Source: Acinetobacter rongchengensis (GTDB lineage: Bacteria > Pseudomonadota > Gammaproteobacteria > Pseudomonadales > Moraxellaceae). Taken from it: a stretch of 64,000 bases of DNA. This document shows, in pieces, positions 8,774 to 18,845 of the stretch (positions are counted from its first letter, which is position 1; every line of letters starts with the position of its first letter). The stretch lies in the NCBI RefSeq assembly GCF_003611475.1, contig NZ_RAXT01000013.1:17119-81118 (forward strand), in the 5' to 3' direction. A model generated the notes under the pieces. It was not told where the DNA came from, searched no databases, and saw only the letters and a list, made by a program, of their open reading frames with translations. The position numbers and the translations under genes were made by a program.

Positions 8774-11488
8774 TTAGAACTTGTAAGTACCTCTTACGAA
8801 ATACGCACGTCCTACTGGATCTGTATAGCGAGGGTCATAACCGTATTGGAAATTATCTGTTACGTTAGACGCTGAAGGTTCTTCATCAAAGATGTTTTTG
8901 ATGCCTGCAGTCACTTCAAGATTTTTAAATCCACTATACGTACCAGAAATGTTGTATAGGGTGTAATCACTTACACGGTGATTGTCATATTTCTCATCAC
9001 CTGTTGTGTTTTGGTCTTTATAGCCACGCGTAAATTGTTGTTCAAAAACCATTTTCCAGTTTTCATAGCTCCAATTTACATTCGCAACATGTTTCCATCG
9101 AACGATTGCTGGGTCATCATAAGTACCAACAATACCTTCCCATTTTCCACCTTTTTCATCTTGGCGATCATACTTCATGATGTATGTACCATCGATGCCA
9201 AAACCAAAACGACCTGTTTTAGTTGTTGGAGCAAGATAGTTTAGACTTAAATCTACACCTTCAGTTTTGATGCCACCCATATTCACTAATGTGGTGTTTA
9301 CATACTTAATACGACCATCGGTATCACGAATGAAACGATCTGAATATTTGTCTGGATCATCAAAAATCATAGCGTCGCTGATTGTAGAAATCAGGTTATC
9401 TACTTCAATATTGTAATAATCTGCAGTGAATACTAGGTTTTTGATTGGCTCTAAAACAAAACCAGCTGTATATGATGTTGATTCTTCAGGTTGCAAATCA
9501 GGTGAACCGCCTTGCATACGTTTGAATTGAACATTACATTCAGTTTGGTATTGTGGGGAAGTCGCTGTACCACCTGGGCAGAGCACAGGGTCATTATATT
9601 TAGAACCTGTATAAGTTTCGCTCTGTGGTGCATTGATGTCATATAAGCTTGGTGCACGGAAACCAGTACTATATGAAGTACGGAACATCAACTCTTTCAT
9701 TGGTTCCCAACGGAACGCAATTTTCGGGTTAAAAGTATCACCAAAGTCGCTGTAATCATCATAACGTGCAGCAAGTTGGGCTTCCAAATTCGCTAAGATC
9801 GGAATATGGAACTCAGTGAATAGCGCTGAGATATCACGATCACCTTCACTGATCGGTTTATTTGGGTCAATACCGCTACTTGGCACTTGGCTAACAATTG
9901 CTGAATTAACTTTTTGATCCCATTCTTGTTTAGTGAAGCTACCACCAAACGCAAAACCAACCTCACCCGCTGGCAGGGTGTAAATAGGACGAGATACAGT
10001 AAAATCAGCAGTTGTTGATTTTAGTTTACCTTTATTGGTGTCACCATTAACTTCAAAAGACTTCCAAAGATTTGAATCAGCTGAAGCACCGAATGGGTTG
10101 ATTGAACCATCATTGAGTGCAGCTTGAAGGTTTGAGCGGTTTAGATAACCACCAGCAAAACTATCAGTTGCTTCACTTTGCGCATAAGTTACGCCACCAT
10201 TCATATCCCAACCGTACGCTTCCCCCTCAACACCTGCAAAAATACGGTGTGAGTCGGTAGTGGTTTCGCTCATACGGTTGCCCGCTTGAGAACGTAGATA
10301 AAGTTGAATAGGCTTTCCGCTAATTCCATCTACACCAGGTGTGATGCCTTGACCAGGATAGTATTGGCTTGAAGATGGAAGTGATACTGAACGGCTGTAA
10401 ACATCAGGTGCAATTGAGGTCGCTACTTTATTGCGCGAGAAAATATATTCGCCAACAAGATTGAACGTATCAGATAGTTTGAATGTACCACGACCTAAAG
10501 CAGAAACAGTCTCAGTTTTAGGTGTAATACCAATCAGTGCTTGAGTATTTAAGTAACACAATCCACCATCTGCGACGACATTTGGTGCGTTATTACAATT
10601 ACTGTCGCCATAAGGATTGGCAAGAAGACCAGTAGGTTTGCCATCTTTATCTAGAGGGCCACCATTTGGATCGTAAAAGTTTGCAGGGAAACCATTTGCA
10701 GAACTTGCATCTAAGCCAAGTTCTGGAAGGACACCACCACGACGGCTGACTTTACGGTCTTTTGCCATGATATTGTTTGTTCTACGATAATCAACAACAC
10801 CGTAGATATTGAAACCTTGTTCGTCAAGGTCACCATAACCACCAAAGATTGAAATATCTTGTTGATCTCCACCAGATTCTTCAGGTTGAAGAGCACCAGC
10901 ACTGATACTTAATCCTTCAAAAGATTTCTTGGTGATAAAGTTGATTACCCCAGCAATCGCATCAGCACCGTAAACAGCAGATGCGCCATCACGTAAGATT
11001 TCAACACGCTCTACCATTGCCATTGGAATGATATTGAGGTTAGTGGTTGATGTACTGAAAGGACTATATGCTAAACGGCGGCCATTGAGTAAAACCAAAG
11101 TTTTATCTGTACCTAAAGCACGTAAGTTTGCGGATGAACCTTCAGTATTACTTGCCCCTACGTTTTGTGAAGTTGTGAAACCTGCTTGGTTTGCACTGAC
11201 TTTCGTCAGTGCTTCTTCAACAGTGGTAATCCCTTGTTTCGCTAAATCTTCACCCTTTAAAATGGTGATCGGTGATGCACTTTGAGCTGCGACCCCTTTA
11301 ATTGACGACCCCGTTACAGTCACTTTTGCGACTTTTGTTGGTTGATTTGTTTCTTCTGCTTCCGCAGCGTGAGCTAGCGACAGACACATCATACTTAAAC
11401 TAAGCGCGCTTAATTTAAGTAACGATTTGCCAATCGTTGGCGATCCCAAAGAACGAACAGCGTTGTTCATTTTCATATTTTGAAACAT
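8774..11488 (-). CDS. TonB-dependent outer-membrane receptor
   Basis: A 904-residue TonB-dependent receptor. A signal peptide ends near residue 42 (LSLAHAAEA). The TonB-box-like VAKVTVTGSSIKG follows, then the plug domain at about 65-190 (SPITILKGEDL, SANLRALGTDKTLVLLNGRR, PMAMVERVEILRDGASAVYGADAIAGVINFITKK). The 22-strand barrel runs to a terminal aromatic residue (YFVRGTYKF). The GSSIKG start and the RALGTDKTLVLLNGRR block are typical of the large receptor class in Xanthomonas, Shewanella and Caulobacter that often takes up non-siderophore nutrients. I see no Fur-box-like site upstream. With its own tonB-exbBDD behind it and a peptide ABC system divergent from it, a peptide substrate is my inference; iron or another ligand is not excluded. 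Confidence 0.93.
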   Translation of the reverse strand: MFQNMKMNNAVRSLGSPTIGKSLLKLSALSLSMMCLSLAHAAEAEETNQPTKVAKVTVTGSSIKGVAAQSASPITILKGEDLAKQGITTVEEALTKVSANQAGFTTSQNVGASNTEGSSANLRALGTDKTLVLLNGRRLAYSPFSTSTTNLNIIPMAMVERVEILRDGASAVYGADAIAGVINFITKKSFEGLSISAGALQPEESGGDQQDISIFGGYGDLDEQGFNIYGVVDYRRTNNIMAKDRKVSRRGGVLPELGLDASSANGFPANFYDPNGGPLDKDGKPTGLLANPYGDSNCNNAPNVVADGGLCYLNTQALIGITPKTETVSALGRGTFKLSDTFNLVGEYIFSRNKVATSIAPDVYSRSVSLPSSSQYYPGQGITPGVDGISGKPIQLYLRSQAGNRMSETTTDSHRIFAGVEGEAYGWDMNGGVTYAQSEATDSFAGGYLNRSNLQAALNDGSINPFGASADSNLWKSFEVNGDTNKGKLKSTTADFTVSRPIYTLPAGEVGFAFGGSFTKQEWDQKVNSAIVSQVPSSGIDPNKPISEGDRDISALFTEFHIPILANLEAQLAARYDDYSDFGDTFNPKIAFRWEPMKELMFRTSYSTGFRAPSLYDINAPQSETYTGSKYNDPVLCPGGTATSPQYQTECNVQFKRMQGGSPDLQPEESTSYTAGFVLEPIKNLVFTADYYNIEVDNLISTISDAMIFDDPDKYSDRFIRDTDGRIKYVNTTLVNMGGIKTEGVDLSLNYLAPTTKTGRFGFGIDGTYIMKYDRQDEKGGKWEGIVGTYDDPAIVRWKHVANVNWSYENWKMVFEQQFTRGYKDQNTTGDEKYDNHRVSDYTLYNISGTYSGFKNLEVTAGIKNIFDEEPSASNVTDNFQYGYDPRYTDPVGRAYFVRGTYKF

Positions 11489-12217
11489 CCTTTTTTGTTG
11501 TACTTAGCGATATTGCTGCATTGCCTTCTAGCAATTCAAGTGCCAACTATATAATTATATGTTTTAAAAATATACAATATATTGATAAAAATTTACGTTA
11601 TTAGTGTTGAATATCCTTATTCATTCGTGACTTGATAGTTGAAAAAAATGTTTGGAATTAATTTAAAAGAATGTTAAAGCAGTATTAAGAAATGGTTAAA
11701 AAATGATCAATTGGCTATATTTTAGTGCATTTTTTATTCATTTATCGGTTTGTTTAATATATTTTATACGATGCATAATTTATTTTTATGTGTTACGGTA
11801 AATTGATTAATTATTTATAATCAATCTATTGTGTGTATAAAATATAGTCTTTGATAAAATAAATGGGCAATTTTGAAACATCAGTGTATTTTAATTGTGC
11901 ATTATGAATTGTTTTGATATTGGTTATCTGAATTTAATATTTAGGTGAAAACTATAGGAATCGATAGGATGTCGATACATGATAAATAACTAATTAATGT
12001 GGTAATTTTACGGTAAAAGGAAATTAAATTTAGCCCCAATTAGGAGTAGTGGCATGAAATTAGCTTTGCATTTAGGACTGTTCTATTGTCCAATTTTTCA
12101 CTATTGTTAAATTAGCACTGCAGCAAAATTCAAGACGTAGTGAATTACAGGATGACAAACAAAGTAAAAAGTTCTGTCAAAACATAATCTTATTTTATAA
12201 AAAATGTAGGTACGAAT
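11489..12217. promoter_or_regulatory. Long AT-rich divergent intergenic region of the uptake locus
   Basis: This 729-base gap separates the receptor/Ton genes from the peptide transporter genes and must carry both promoters. Near the receptor side is a perfect 12-base palindrome ATATAATTATAT (11549-11560). Further in is an inverted repeat, TTGATTA with TAATCAA (11803-11824). A weak plus-strand promoter candidate is TTTATA (11814) and TATAAA (11836), 16 bases apart. A possible 18-codon leader ORF sits at 12054. No tRNA or other gene is visible. The gap is long for this genome, which suggests more than one regulatory element. Confidence 0.5.
12054..12110 (+). CDS. Possible leader peptide ORF
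   Basis: An 18-codon ORF with a good ribosome site (AGGAG, seven bases before the ATG) encodes MKLALHLGLFYCPIFHYC and ends 107 bases before the first transporter gene. It could be a translated leader controlling the peptide operon or a small hydrophobic peptide. It could also be chance, since no run of one amino acid and no clear attenuator hairpin is visible after it. Confidence 0.3.
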   Translation: MKLALHLGLFYCPIFHYC

Positions 12218-13996
12218 TTGGAATTTAAACGTTTACACGTTGCACTGATGGCTTGTGCAATGAGTTGTGGGGGAGTGGCGATTGCAAAATCACCAGCGCA
12301 GCCAAATAAAGTCTTAAATTTGGCATTTGAAGCGCCAGATGATGGTTTTGATATGGTGAAAACCTATAATTTTTATAGCGGTAATATTGCTGAAGTGATT
12401 TTTGAACCGTTATTGAAATACGATTACCTTGCTCGTCCTGTCGTACTGGTTCCAAATACAGCGCAAGCAATGCCAAAAATTGAACAAGAAGGCAAAATCT
12501 ATACCTTTAAAATTCGACCAGGTATTTATTTTTCAGCTGACCCTGCTTTTAAAGGCAAAGCCCGAGAGCTCACTGCACAAGATTATATTTATTCAATACA
12601 ACGTATTAGCGATCCTAAAAACCGTTCACCTGCATTTAATTTTATTGATGGAAAAATCGTAGGTATGGACCAAGCGGTTGCCAATGCCAATAAAACTGGG
12701 AAATTTGATTACGATGCGCCGATCGCAGGCTTAAAAGCTTTAGATCGTTATACTTTGCAATTCACTTTGACTCGTCCAGATTATAATTTTCAATACATTC
12801 TTGCTTATGTCGCCTTTAGTGGGACTGCTAGGGAAGTTGTTGAGTTTTATGGTGATCGTGTGGGTCAACATCCTGTAGGAACAGGGCCATACCAACTCAG
12901 TAAATATGTGCCTCGTAGTAAAATTGAATTGGTTGCAAACCCTGAATATCGTGGTTTTGTTTGGGATTTTAAATCGACTGGTACGGCTTGGGATAACAAG
13001 TTAGTCAAACAAATGTCAGGCAAAAAAATGCCTCAAGTCGGTAAAGTCACGGTCAGTATTATCGAAGAAGAGCAGTCTCGTTGGTTAGCCTTTAAATCTG
13101 GACAATTGGATTTTGATAAATTGACCTCAAATGCGGTTCCGCAAGCTCTCAACGGTAATCAACTTAAACCAGAATTACAAAAACAAGGTATTCAACATTT
13201 TCCCAATAAGGATGCTGAAATCACCTACACCATGTTCAACATGAAAGATCCGATTGTTGGTGGCTTTAGCTTAGATAAGATTGCTTTACGTCGTGCCATT
13301 AGCATGTCTTATAACCAAACTGAAGCGATAAAACAGCTTTATAAAGGTCAGGCGGTTAAGGCTGAAATGTTTATTCCAGATGGTGTACAAGGTAATAATC
13401 CAAAATATAGAAGCAGCGTGGGTTATAACCCCTTGTTGGCAAATAAGTTGCTCGATCGTTTTGGTTATAAAAAAGGCAAAGATGGCTATCGTACTTTACC
13501 GAATGGCCAACCTTTAACGCTTAGATACAACACTGAAAATAGCTCAAGTTCAATTATTCATTCTGAGCTTTGGAAGAAAAACCTAGATGCCATTGGGGTT
13601 CGTGTTGAATTCAAAGTCAGTAACTTTGCCGACAACATGAAAGAAGCCATGCAATGTAAATATATGATGTGGGGCGGTGCATGGATTGCAGATTATCCTG
13701 AAGGAGAAAACTTCGCACAGTTATTGTATGGACCAAATTCTGCGCGTGGTAATTTAAGTTGTTATCAGTCAAAAGCTTATGATGCACTTTATGATAAGGC
13801 GATGGTCTTATTACCTGAAAAACGATTACCTTTCTATGAACAAATGAACCGTCAAATAGAAGCGGATAATCCGTGGATTGTTCATACCACACGTGTTCGA
13901 AATTGGTTAATTCACCCTCAAGTGCAAGGTTATAAAGCTCATCCAATGATGAATACCACGTGGCAATATCTTGATGTACAACCTGTCAAAAAATAA
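12218..13996 (+). CDS. Peptide ABC transporter substrate-binding protein (first)
   Basis: A 592-residue periplasmic binding protein of the DppA/OppA family (SBP_bac_5). The start is TTG after TAGG. The signal peptide (MEFKRLHVALMACAMSCGGVAIA) has no lipobox Cys at the cleavage site, so the protein is probably soluble in the periplasm. Family hallmarks are NIAEVIFEPLLKYD, ELTAQDYIYSIQRISDP, HPVGTGPYQLSKYVP, DKIALRRAISMSYNQ and MMWGGAWIADYPEGENF. The binding cleft of this family takes peptides or similar ligands. It is first in a six-gene array and is followed 11 bases later by a paralogue. Confidence 0.93.
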   Translation: MEFKRLHVALMACAMSCGGVAIAKSPAQPNKVLNLAFEAPDDGFDMVKTYNFYSGNIAEVIFEPLLKYDYLARPVVLVPNTAQAMPKIEQEGKIYTFKIRPGIYFSADPAFKGKARELTAQDYIYSIQRISDPKNRSPAFNFIDGKIVGMDQAVANANKTGKFDYDAPIAGLKALDRYTLQFTLTRPDYNFQYILAYVAFSGTAREVVEFYGDRVGQHPVGTGPYQLSKYVPRSKIELVANPEYRGFVWDFKSTGTAWDNKLVKQMSGKKMPQVGKVTVSIIEEEQSRWLAFKSGQLDFDKLTSNAVPQALNGNQLKPELQKQGIQHFPNKDAEITYTMFNMKDPIVGGFSLDKIALRRAISMSYNQTEAIKQLYKGQAVKAEMFIPDGVQGNNPKYRSSVGYNPLLANKLLDRFGYKKGKDGYRTLPNGQPLTLRYNTENSSSSIIHSELWKKNLDAIGVRVEFKVSNFADNMKEAMQCKYMMWGGAWIADYPEGENFAQLLYGPNSARGNLSCYQSKAYDALYDKAMVLLPEKRLPFYEQMNRQIEADNPWIVHTTRVRNWLIHPQVQGYKAHPMMNTTWQYLDVQPVKK

Positions 13997-14007
13997 CCAT
14001 ATTTAAG

Positions 14008-15825
14008 TTGATGAAAATGATGAAGGACAATCTCAATCGGAAATTGAAGCAAATCGGGGTGAGTGTTTTGTTGGGAAGTCTGTTTCTCACGGGCACGATG
14101 AATGTATTTGCAAAAAGTCCAGCCGATCCAAATAAAGTTTTACGTTATGTTTTCCCTGTTGCTGAAACAGGTTTTGATCCTGCGGGAACACATGATTTGT
14201 ATTCTGCGCATGTGCATAACTCTATTTTTGAAGGCTTATATACTTACGACTACTTAGCATCTCCTGCAAAGTTAACAACGCGTACAGCCGTGGCGATGCC
14301 TGAGGTCAGTAAAGATGGTTTGACCTATACTTTTAAAATTCAAAAAGGGATTTATTTTGCCAAAGATCCTGTATTTAAAGGCAAATCGCGTGAGTTAACG
14401 GCACAAGATTATGTCTATTCTTATAAACGTTTACTTGATCCAAGTTTACGTTCACCAAACAGTTGGTTACTTGATGACAAAATCGTAGGGATGGATAAAG
14501 TCCTTGCGCAAGCTAAAAAAACAGGCAAGTTCAATTATGATATGCCTGTTGAAGGTTTATATGCCCCAGATCGCTATACTTTAGTGATCAAACTCAAACA
14601 ACCGGATCAAAACTTCCCAATGTTATTGGCACATCAACCCGCGGGTGCTGTGGCAAGAGAAGTGATTGAGCATTATCGTGATAAAGCAGGTTTTGCGATG
14701 GCAAATCCTGTCGGGACAGGACCTTATGTACTTGCTAAATGGACGCCGGGTTCACGTATTATTCTCAAAGCAAATCCAGACTTTCGTGGTTATGTTTGGG
14801 ATTTTAAAGCCTCTTCACCTGAAGATCAGAAAATCGTCAATGCGATGAAAGGCAAAAAAATGCCTCAAATCGGTGTTGTTGATATTCAAGTGATGGAAGA
14901 AGGGCAGTCTCGTTGGTTATCTTTCAGTAAAGATGAAACAGACCTTTTTGTTTTAGATGGTGAACTCACTGTTCAAGCAATTCAGGATGGTAAATTGAAA
15001 CCTGAGTTAGCTAAAAAGGGCATTCAACTTTCTCGTATTGTTGATCCATCAATTGATTATCATTATTGGAATATGCAAAACCCTGTAGTGGGTGGATTGA
15101 CCAAAGATAAGATCGCTTTGCGTCGAGCAATGGCGATGGCGTATTCGGCAGATAATCAAATTAAAATTTTGTTAAAAGGGGATGCACAGAAACTGCAATA
15201 CCCAATTCCTTATGGCATTGTGGGTCACGATCCAAATTATAAAACCAGCATTCCTTATTCAGTTAAAGCAGCTAATTTATTGTTAGACCGTTATAACTAT
15301 AAAGTCGGTGCAGATGGTTGGCGAACATTGCCAAACGGCAAACCACTTGTGATTGAAATGACATTGTCAGGCAATACCTTGAAGAGCCAACAAGGTGCTG
15401 AGTTTTGGAAAAAGACTTTAGACAATATCAAAATCAAAATGACCACCAAGTCGATGCCTTTTGCTGAAGCTCTCAAAGCCGAAAAACAATGTAAAACCAT
15501 GTTTAAAGGCTCCGCTTGGATTGCCGACTATCCTGATGCAGACAACTTTATGCAGTTGTTCTACAGCAAAAATATTCATGTCACCAATAATGGCTGTATG
15601 AAAATTCCTGAATTTGACCGTTTATACGAACAAACCCAGAAAATGAATCCTGGGCCTGAACGTGATGCACTTTATCGCAAAATGGCACGTATTCTTGAAG
15701 TGTATATGCCTGTTCAGATGGAATCGACCCGTTATAGAAATGCACTCGCCCAACCTCGTGTGATTGGATTTAAAAAACATCCAATTATTCCTTCTGAGTG
15801 GATGTATTTCGACATTAAAAAGTAA
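14008..15825 (+). CDS. Peptide ABC transporter substrate-binding protein (second)
   Basis: A 605-residue paralogue of the preceding binding protein, sharing SPADPNKVLR, ELTAQDYVYSYKRLLDP, NPVGTGPYVLAKW, GKKMPQIG and SAWIADYPDADNF. The signal peptide ends near VFAKS. The start is ambiguous: a TTG at 14008 and ATG codons at 14011, 14017 and 14020 are all in frame and none has a strong ribosome site. The two copies have diverged in much of their length, so they may bind different peptides and share one permease pair. Confidence 0.92.
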   Translation: MMKMMKDNLNRKLKQIGVSVLLGSLFLTGTMNVFAKSPADPNKVLRYVFPVAETGFDPAGTHDLYSAHVHNSIFEGLYTYDYLASPAKLTTRTAVAMPEVSKDGLTYTFKIQKGIYFAKDPVFKGKSRELTAQDYVYSYKRLLDPSLRSPNSWLLDDKIVGMDKVLAQAKKTGKFNYDMPVEGLYAPDRYTLVIKLKQPDQNFPMLLAHQPAGAVAREVIEHYRDKAGFAMANPVGTGPYVLAKWTPGSRIILKANPDFRGYVWDFKASSPEDQKIVNAMKGKKMPQIGVVDIQVMEEGQSRWLSFSKDETDLFVLDGELTVQAIQDGKLKPELAKKGIQLSRIVDPSIDYHYWNMQNPVVGGLTKDKIALRRAMAMAYSADNQIKILLKGDAQKLQYPIPYGIVGHDPNYKTSIPYSVKAANLLLDRYNYKVGADGWRTLPNGKPLVIEMTLSGNTLKSQQGAEFWKKTLDNIKIKMTTKSMPFAEALKAEKQCKTMFKGSAWIADYPDADNFMQLFYSKNIHVTNNGCMKIPEFDRLYEQTQKMNPGPERDALYRKMARILEVYMPVQMESTRYRNALAQPRVIGFKKHPIIPSEWMYFDIKK

Positions 15826-15875
15826 GCAAAATTGAATGATGTAGAAAAATGAATAAATTGAAAATTGGAGAAAAC

Positions 15876-17885
15876 ATGAAAACTCAAGCCTTTAAACTGA
15901 CGACACTCTGTATGTTAAGCATGGGGATTAGCCAAGTTGCATTCGCTGATACTGTACGTAGTACTTTACCTAAGTTTCAGACTAAAGATATTCCCGCTCA
16001 GTGTGATGCGACCATTGCAAAGACCAAAAAACAACTGACTGATTTTGAAAAAATTAAGTTAAAGAAGCATGCAGAGGCAGGGCCAATTTTAGCCAAATGG
16101 GATCAGATTTTTGCTGAGTTTGAAGATTTTTATGGGCCAATCAATTTATATAGTAATGTAGATCCGAGTGCAGACTTACGTAAGGCTGCTGAAGATTGTG
16201 AAGTGAAGATCAGCCAATTCCAAACTGAAGTTTATCAAAACTCAAAGCTCTATCAACAAATCAAAAAAACTAAAGCCAGCAATGATATAGATGCTAAATA
16301 CCGTCAAGATATTTTAGATGGATTTGAAGATACAGGGGTACAACTTCCTGCGAAAAAACAAGCACGTTTAAAAGTTATCTTGGATGAACTGACCAAGATT
16401 CAACAAGAATATGCACGTAATATTCGTGATAATCCTGAAAAATTAGAATTTACACCAGCAGAGCTCAAAGGATTACCTGACAGCTATATTGCTGCTTTAA
16501 AGAAAAATGATAAAGGGAACTATTTACTGGGTTTTGATTATCCAGAATATCGTCCATTTATGGAATTGGCGGATAATGATGATGCGCGTAAGCGTTATCA
16601 AATCGCCTATACGCGTCGTGGTACAGAAAAGAATTTAGTTTTATTAAAACAAGCTATGGACTTACGTTATGAGCTTGCACAATTATTCGGTCAGGCAAGC
16701 TATGCAGATTGGGCGCTTAGAAACCGTATGGCGAAAAACCCTGAAACTGTGAATAAGTTCTTAAATGAAGTACACAGTACCGTTGCACCTTTAGAGAAAA
16801 AAGAAGTACAAGCATTACGTGAGTTTAAAGCTGAAACCTTAAAAATTCCTGTAGAAAAAGCAGAAATTGATCGTTGGAGTGAAGGCTATTGGAGCGAGAA
16901 ATTACGCCAAGCTAAATATAAGATTGATCAAGAAAAAATGCGTGAATATTTCCCAACCCAAGCATCTCAAGACTGGTTATTTGCGATTTCATCTGATTTA
17001 TATGGTATTGAGTTTAAGCCTGCCAAAGTGGATGTTTGGCAAGATGAAGTGGAATATTATGACGTAACAGATAAAAAAACGGGTCAATTGCTCGGTGGCT
17101 TGTATATGGACAAATTCCCTCGTGAAGGGAAATATGGCCATGCTGCGGTTTGGGGTGTAAAAGGCGGCAGTACACTGACACAGCGTAAACCGATTTCGGC
17201 ACTGGTGACGAATTTTAACCGTAAAGGTTTAAACAGTGATGAGTTGGAAACTTTTGTACATGAGTTTGGACATGCACTGCATGGTATCTTGTCGAATACG
17301 CGTTATACCTCTCAATCAGGAACTGCAGTAGAGCGTGATTTTGTTGAAGCACCTTCTCAAATGTATGAAGAATGGGCGCGTCGTAAAGAGAGCTTATCTA
17401 AACTGGCTGATTATTGTAAACCTGCTTGCCCACGGATCGATGATGAGTTGATTGCCAAACTCAAAGCAGTGAATAATTATGGTCGTGGTCTGTTCTATTC
17501 GCGTCAAACTTTATATGCACAATTTGATATGGCATTACACACAGCAGACGCACTAAAAACTCAACCTTTAGATGTTTGGAAAAAACTTGAAGGCGTTACA
17601 GCTTTAGGTTATGTACCAACCACAGAATTCCCAGGTCAGTTTGGACATATCATGGGCGGTTACCAAGTCGGCTATTATGGTTATATGTGGTCTGAGGTGA
17701 TGGCTTTAGATATGTTGTCTGCGTTTGGAAATAACTTAAACAATCCAGAAGTCGGGCAACGTTATCGTCAAACGATTTTATCTCAAGGCGGTCAAAAGAA
17801 AGCATCGCAATTGGTGGTGGATTTCTTAGGTCGTGAACCTGATAACAAAGCTTTCTTTGATGAAATTACTGGTCAACGTGATTAA
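15876..17885 (+). CDS. Exported M3 family metallopeptidase (oligopeptidase/peptidyl-dipeptidase type)
   Basis: A 669-residue zinc metallopeptidase of family M3. The zinc motif is HEFGH at residues 462-466, with the third ligand Glu in the following helix (DFVEAPSQMYEEW). The family block ending GRGLFYSRQTLYAQFDMALH and the C-terminal FGHIMGGYQVGYYGYMWSEV support this. I use the ATG at 15876 because GGAG lies five bases upstream; this yields a clean signal peptide (LCMLSMGISQVAFA-DT). Export to the periplasm differs from the cytosolic E. coli Dcp and OpdA. Sitting between the binding proteins and the permease, it probably trims peptides in the periplasm before import. Confidence 0.92.
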   Translation: MKTQAFKLTTLCMLSMGISQVAFADTVRSTLPKFQTKDIPAQCDATIAKTKKQLTDFEKIKLKKHAEAGPILAKWDQIFAEFEDFYGPINLYSNVDPSADLRKAAEDCEVKISQFQTEVYQNSKLYQQIKKTKASNDIDAKYRQDILDGFEDTGVQLPAKKQARLKVILDELTKIQQEYARNIRDNPEKLEFTPAELKGLPDSYIAALKKNDKGNYLLGFDYPEYRPFMELADNDDARKRYQIAYTRRGTEKNLVLLKQAMDLRYELAQLFGQASYADWALRNRMAKNPETVNKFLNEVHSTVAPLEKKEVQALREFKAETLKIPVEKAEIDRWSEGYWSEKLRQAKYKIDQEKMREYFPTQASQDWLFAISSDLYGIEFKPAKVDVWQDEVEYYDVTDKKTGQLLGGLYMDKFPREGKYGHAAVWGVKGGSTLTQRKPISALVTNFNRKGLNSDELETFVHEFGHALHGILSNTRYTSQSGTAVERDFVEAPSQMYEEWARRKESLSKLADYCKPACPRIDDELIAKLKAVNNYGRGLFYSRQTLYAQFDMALHTADALKTQPLDVWKKLEGVTALGYVPTTEFPGQFGHIMGGYQVGYYGYMWSEVMALDMLSAFGNNLNNPEVGQRYRQTILSQGGQKKASQLVVDFLGREPDNKAFFDEITGQRD

Positions 17886-17899
17886 AAGGAATTAATACT

Positions 17900-18838
17900 A
17901 TGTTGGCATATATCATACGCCGTATTTGGCAAATGATACCCACGATGTTGGGGGTTGTTTTGCTTATATTTTTCCTATTTAACTGGGTCGGAGGCGATCC
18001 AGCTTATATTCTTGCAGGGAAAATGGCGAATCCAGAACAAATTGAAAATATCCGTCAACAATTGGGGGTAGATCAACCTTATTACATCCAGTTATGGATA
18101 TTTATCAAACAAATCGTCACTTTTGATTATGGTTTTAGTTGGAGTACAGGGGAGTCAGTATCTGACATTATCCTGACTCGCTTAGGGCCTTCACTCACCA
18201 TATTGATTCCATTGGTTATTTTACAAACTGTGGTTTCTATTATCCTTGCTTTAGCCGTTGCAGCAGTACGAGGTTCTTTGACTGATCGTATGGTGATGAT
18301 GCTATGTACGATTGGTATGTCGATCAGTATTTTGGTGTATATCATTGTTTTTCAATACGGTTTGGCATACAAGCTCGGTTGGTTCCCAGTACAAGGCTGG
18401 AGTGATAGTCTGAGTGAGAACCTGTTTAAATACTCATTATTGCCTATTCTCATCATGTTAGTCGTGAGTATTGCACCGACTTTACGTTTATACCGTAGCT
18501 TTGTTTTAGATGAAGTCAATCAAGATTATGTGCGTACTGCACGTGCAAAAGGTGTCGGTGAAAGCCGTATTCTTGGCATACATGTATTGCGTAATGCTTC
18601 GATTCCGATTGTTACAGATGTGATGGCGAGTTTACCAGCATTGTTGATTGGTGCATTTTTAATTGAACGTTTCTTTGGTATTCCGGGCATTGGGCGAGAA
18701 GTCATTATTGCAGTAGAGCGTAGTGATTTCCCAGTTATTAAAGCCATTACGGTTTATGTCGCTGCGGCAACCATGATTTTTAACTTGATCGCTGACTTGA
18801 TTTATAAAGTGATTGATCCACGTGTACAGTTGAAGTAG
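17900..18838 (+). CDS. Peptide ABC transporter permease, DppB type
   Basis: A 312-residue inner-membrane permease with about six helices, starting with the usual LAYIIRRIWQMIPTMLGVV of DppB/OppB proteins. The EAA loop that contacts the ATPase is visible as VNQDYVRTARAKGVGESRILGIHVLRNA near residues 205-235. The last helix pair ends at VIDPRVQLK. It follows the peptidase after 14 bases and precedes the second permease by seven, so it is part of one transcript. Confidence 0.94.
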   Translation: MLAYIIRRIWQMIPTMLGVVLLIFFLFNWVGGDPAYILAGKMANPEQIENIRQQLGVDQPYYIQLWIFIKQIVTFDYGFSWSTGESVSDIILTRLGPSLTILIPLVILQTVVSIILALAVAAVRGSLTDRMVMMLCTIGMSISILVYIIVFQYGLAYKLGWFPVQGWSDSLSENLFKYSLLPILIMLVVSIAPTLRLYRSFVLDEVNQDYVRTARAKGVGESRILGIHVLRNASIPIVTDVMASLPALLIGAFLIERFFGIPGIGREVIIAVERSDFPVIKAITVYVAAATMIFNLIADLIYKVIDPRVQLK

Positions 18839-18845
18839 GTGAGCC

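Noticed and set aside
11803..11824. TTGATTA/TAATCAA inverted repeat as a Fur box for the receptor
   Set aside because: It does not fit the GATAATGATAATCATTATC consensus and is nearly 300 bases from the receptor start.
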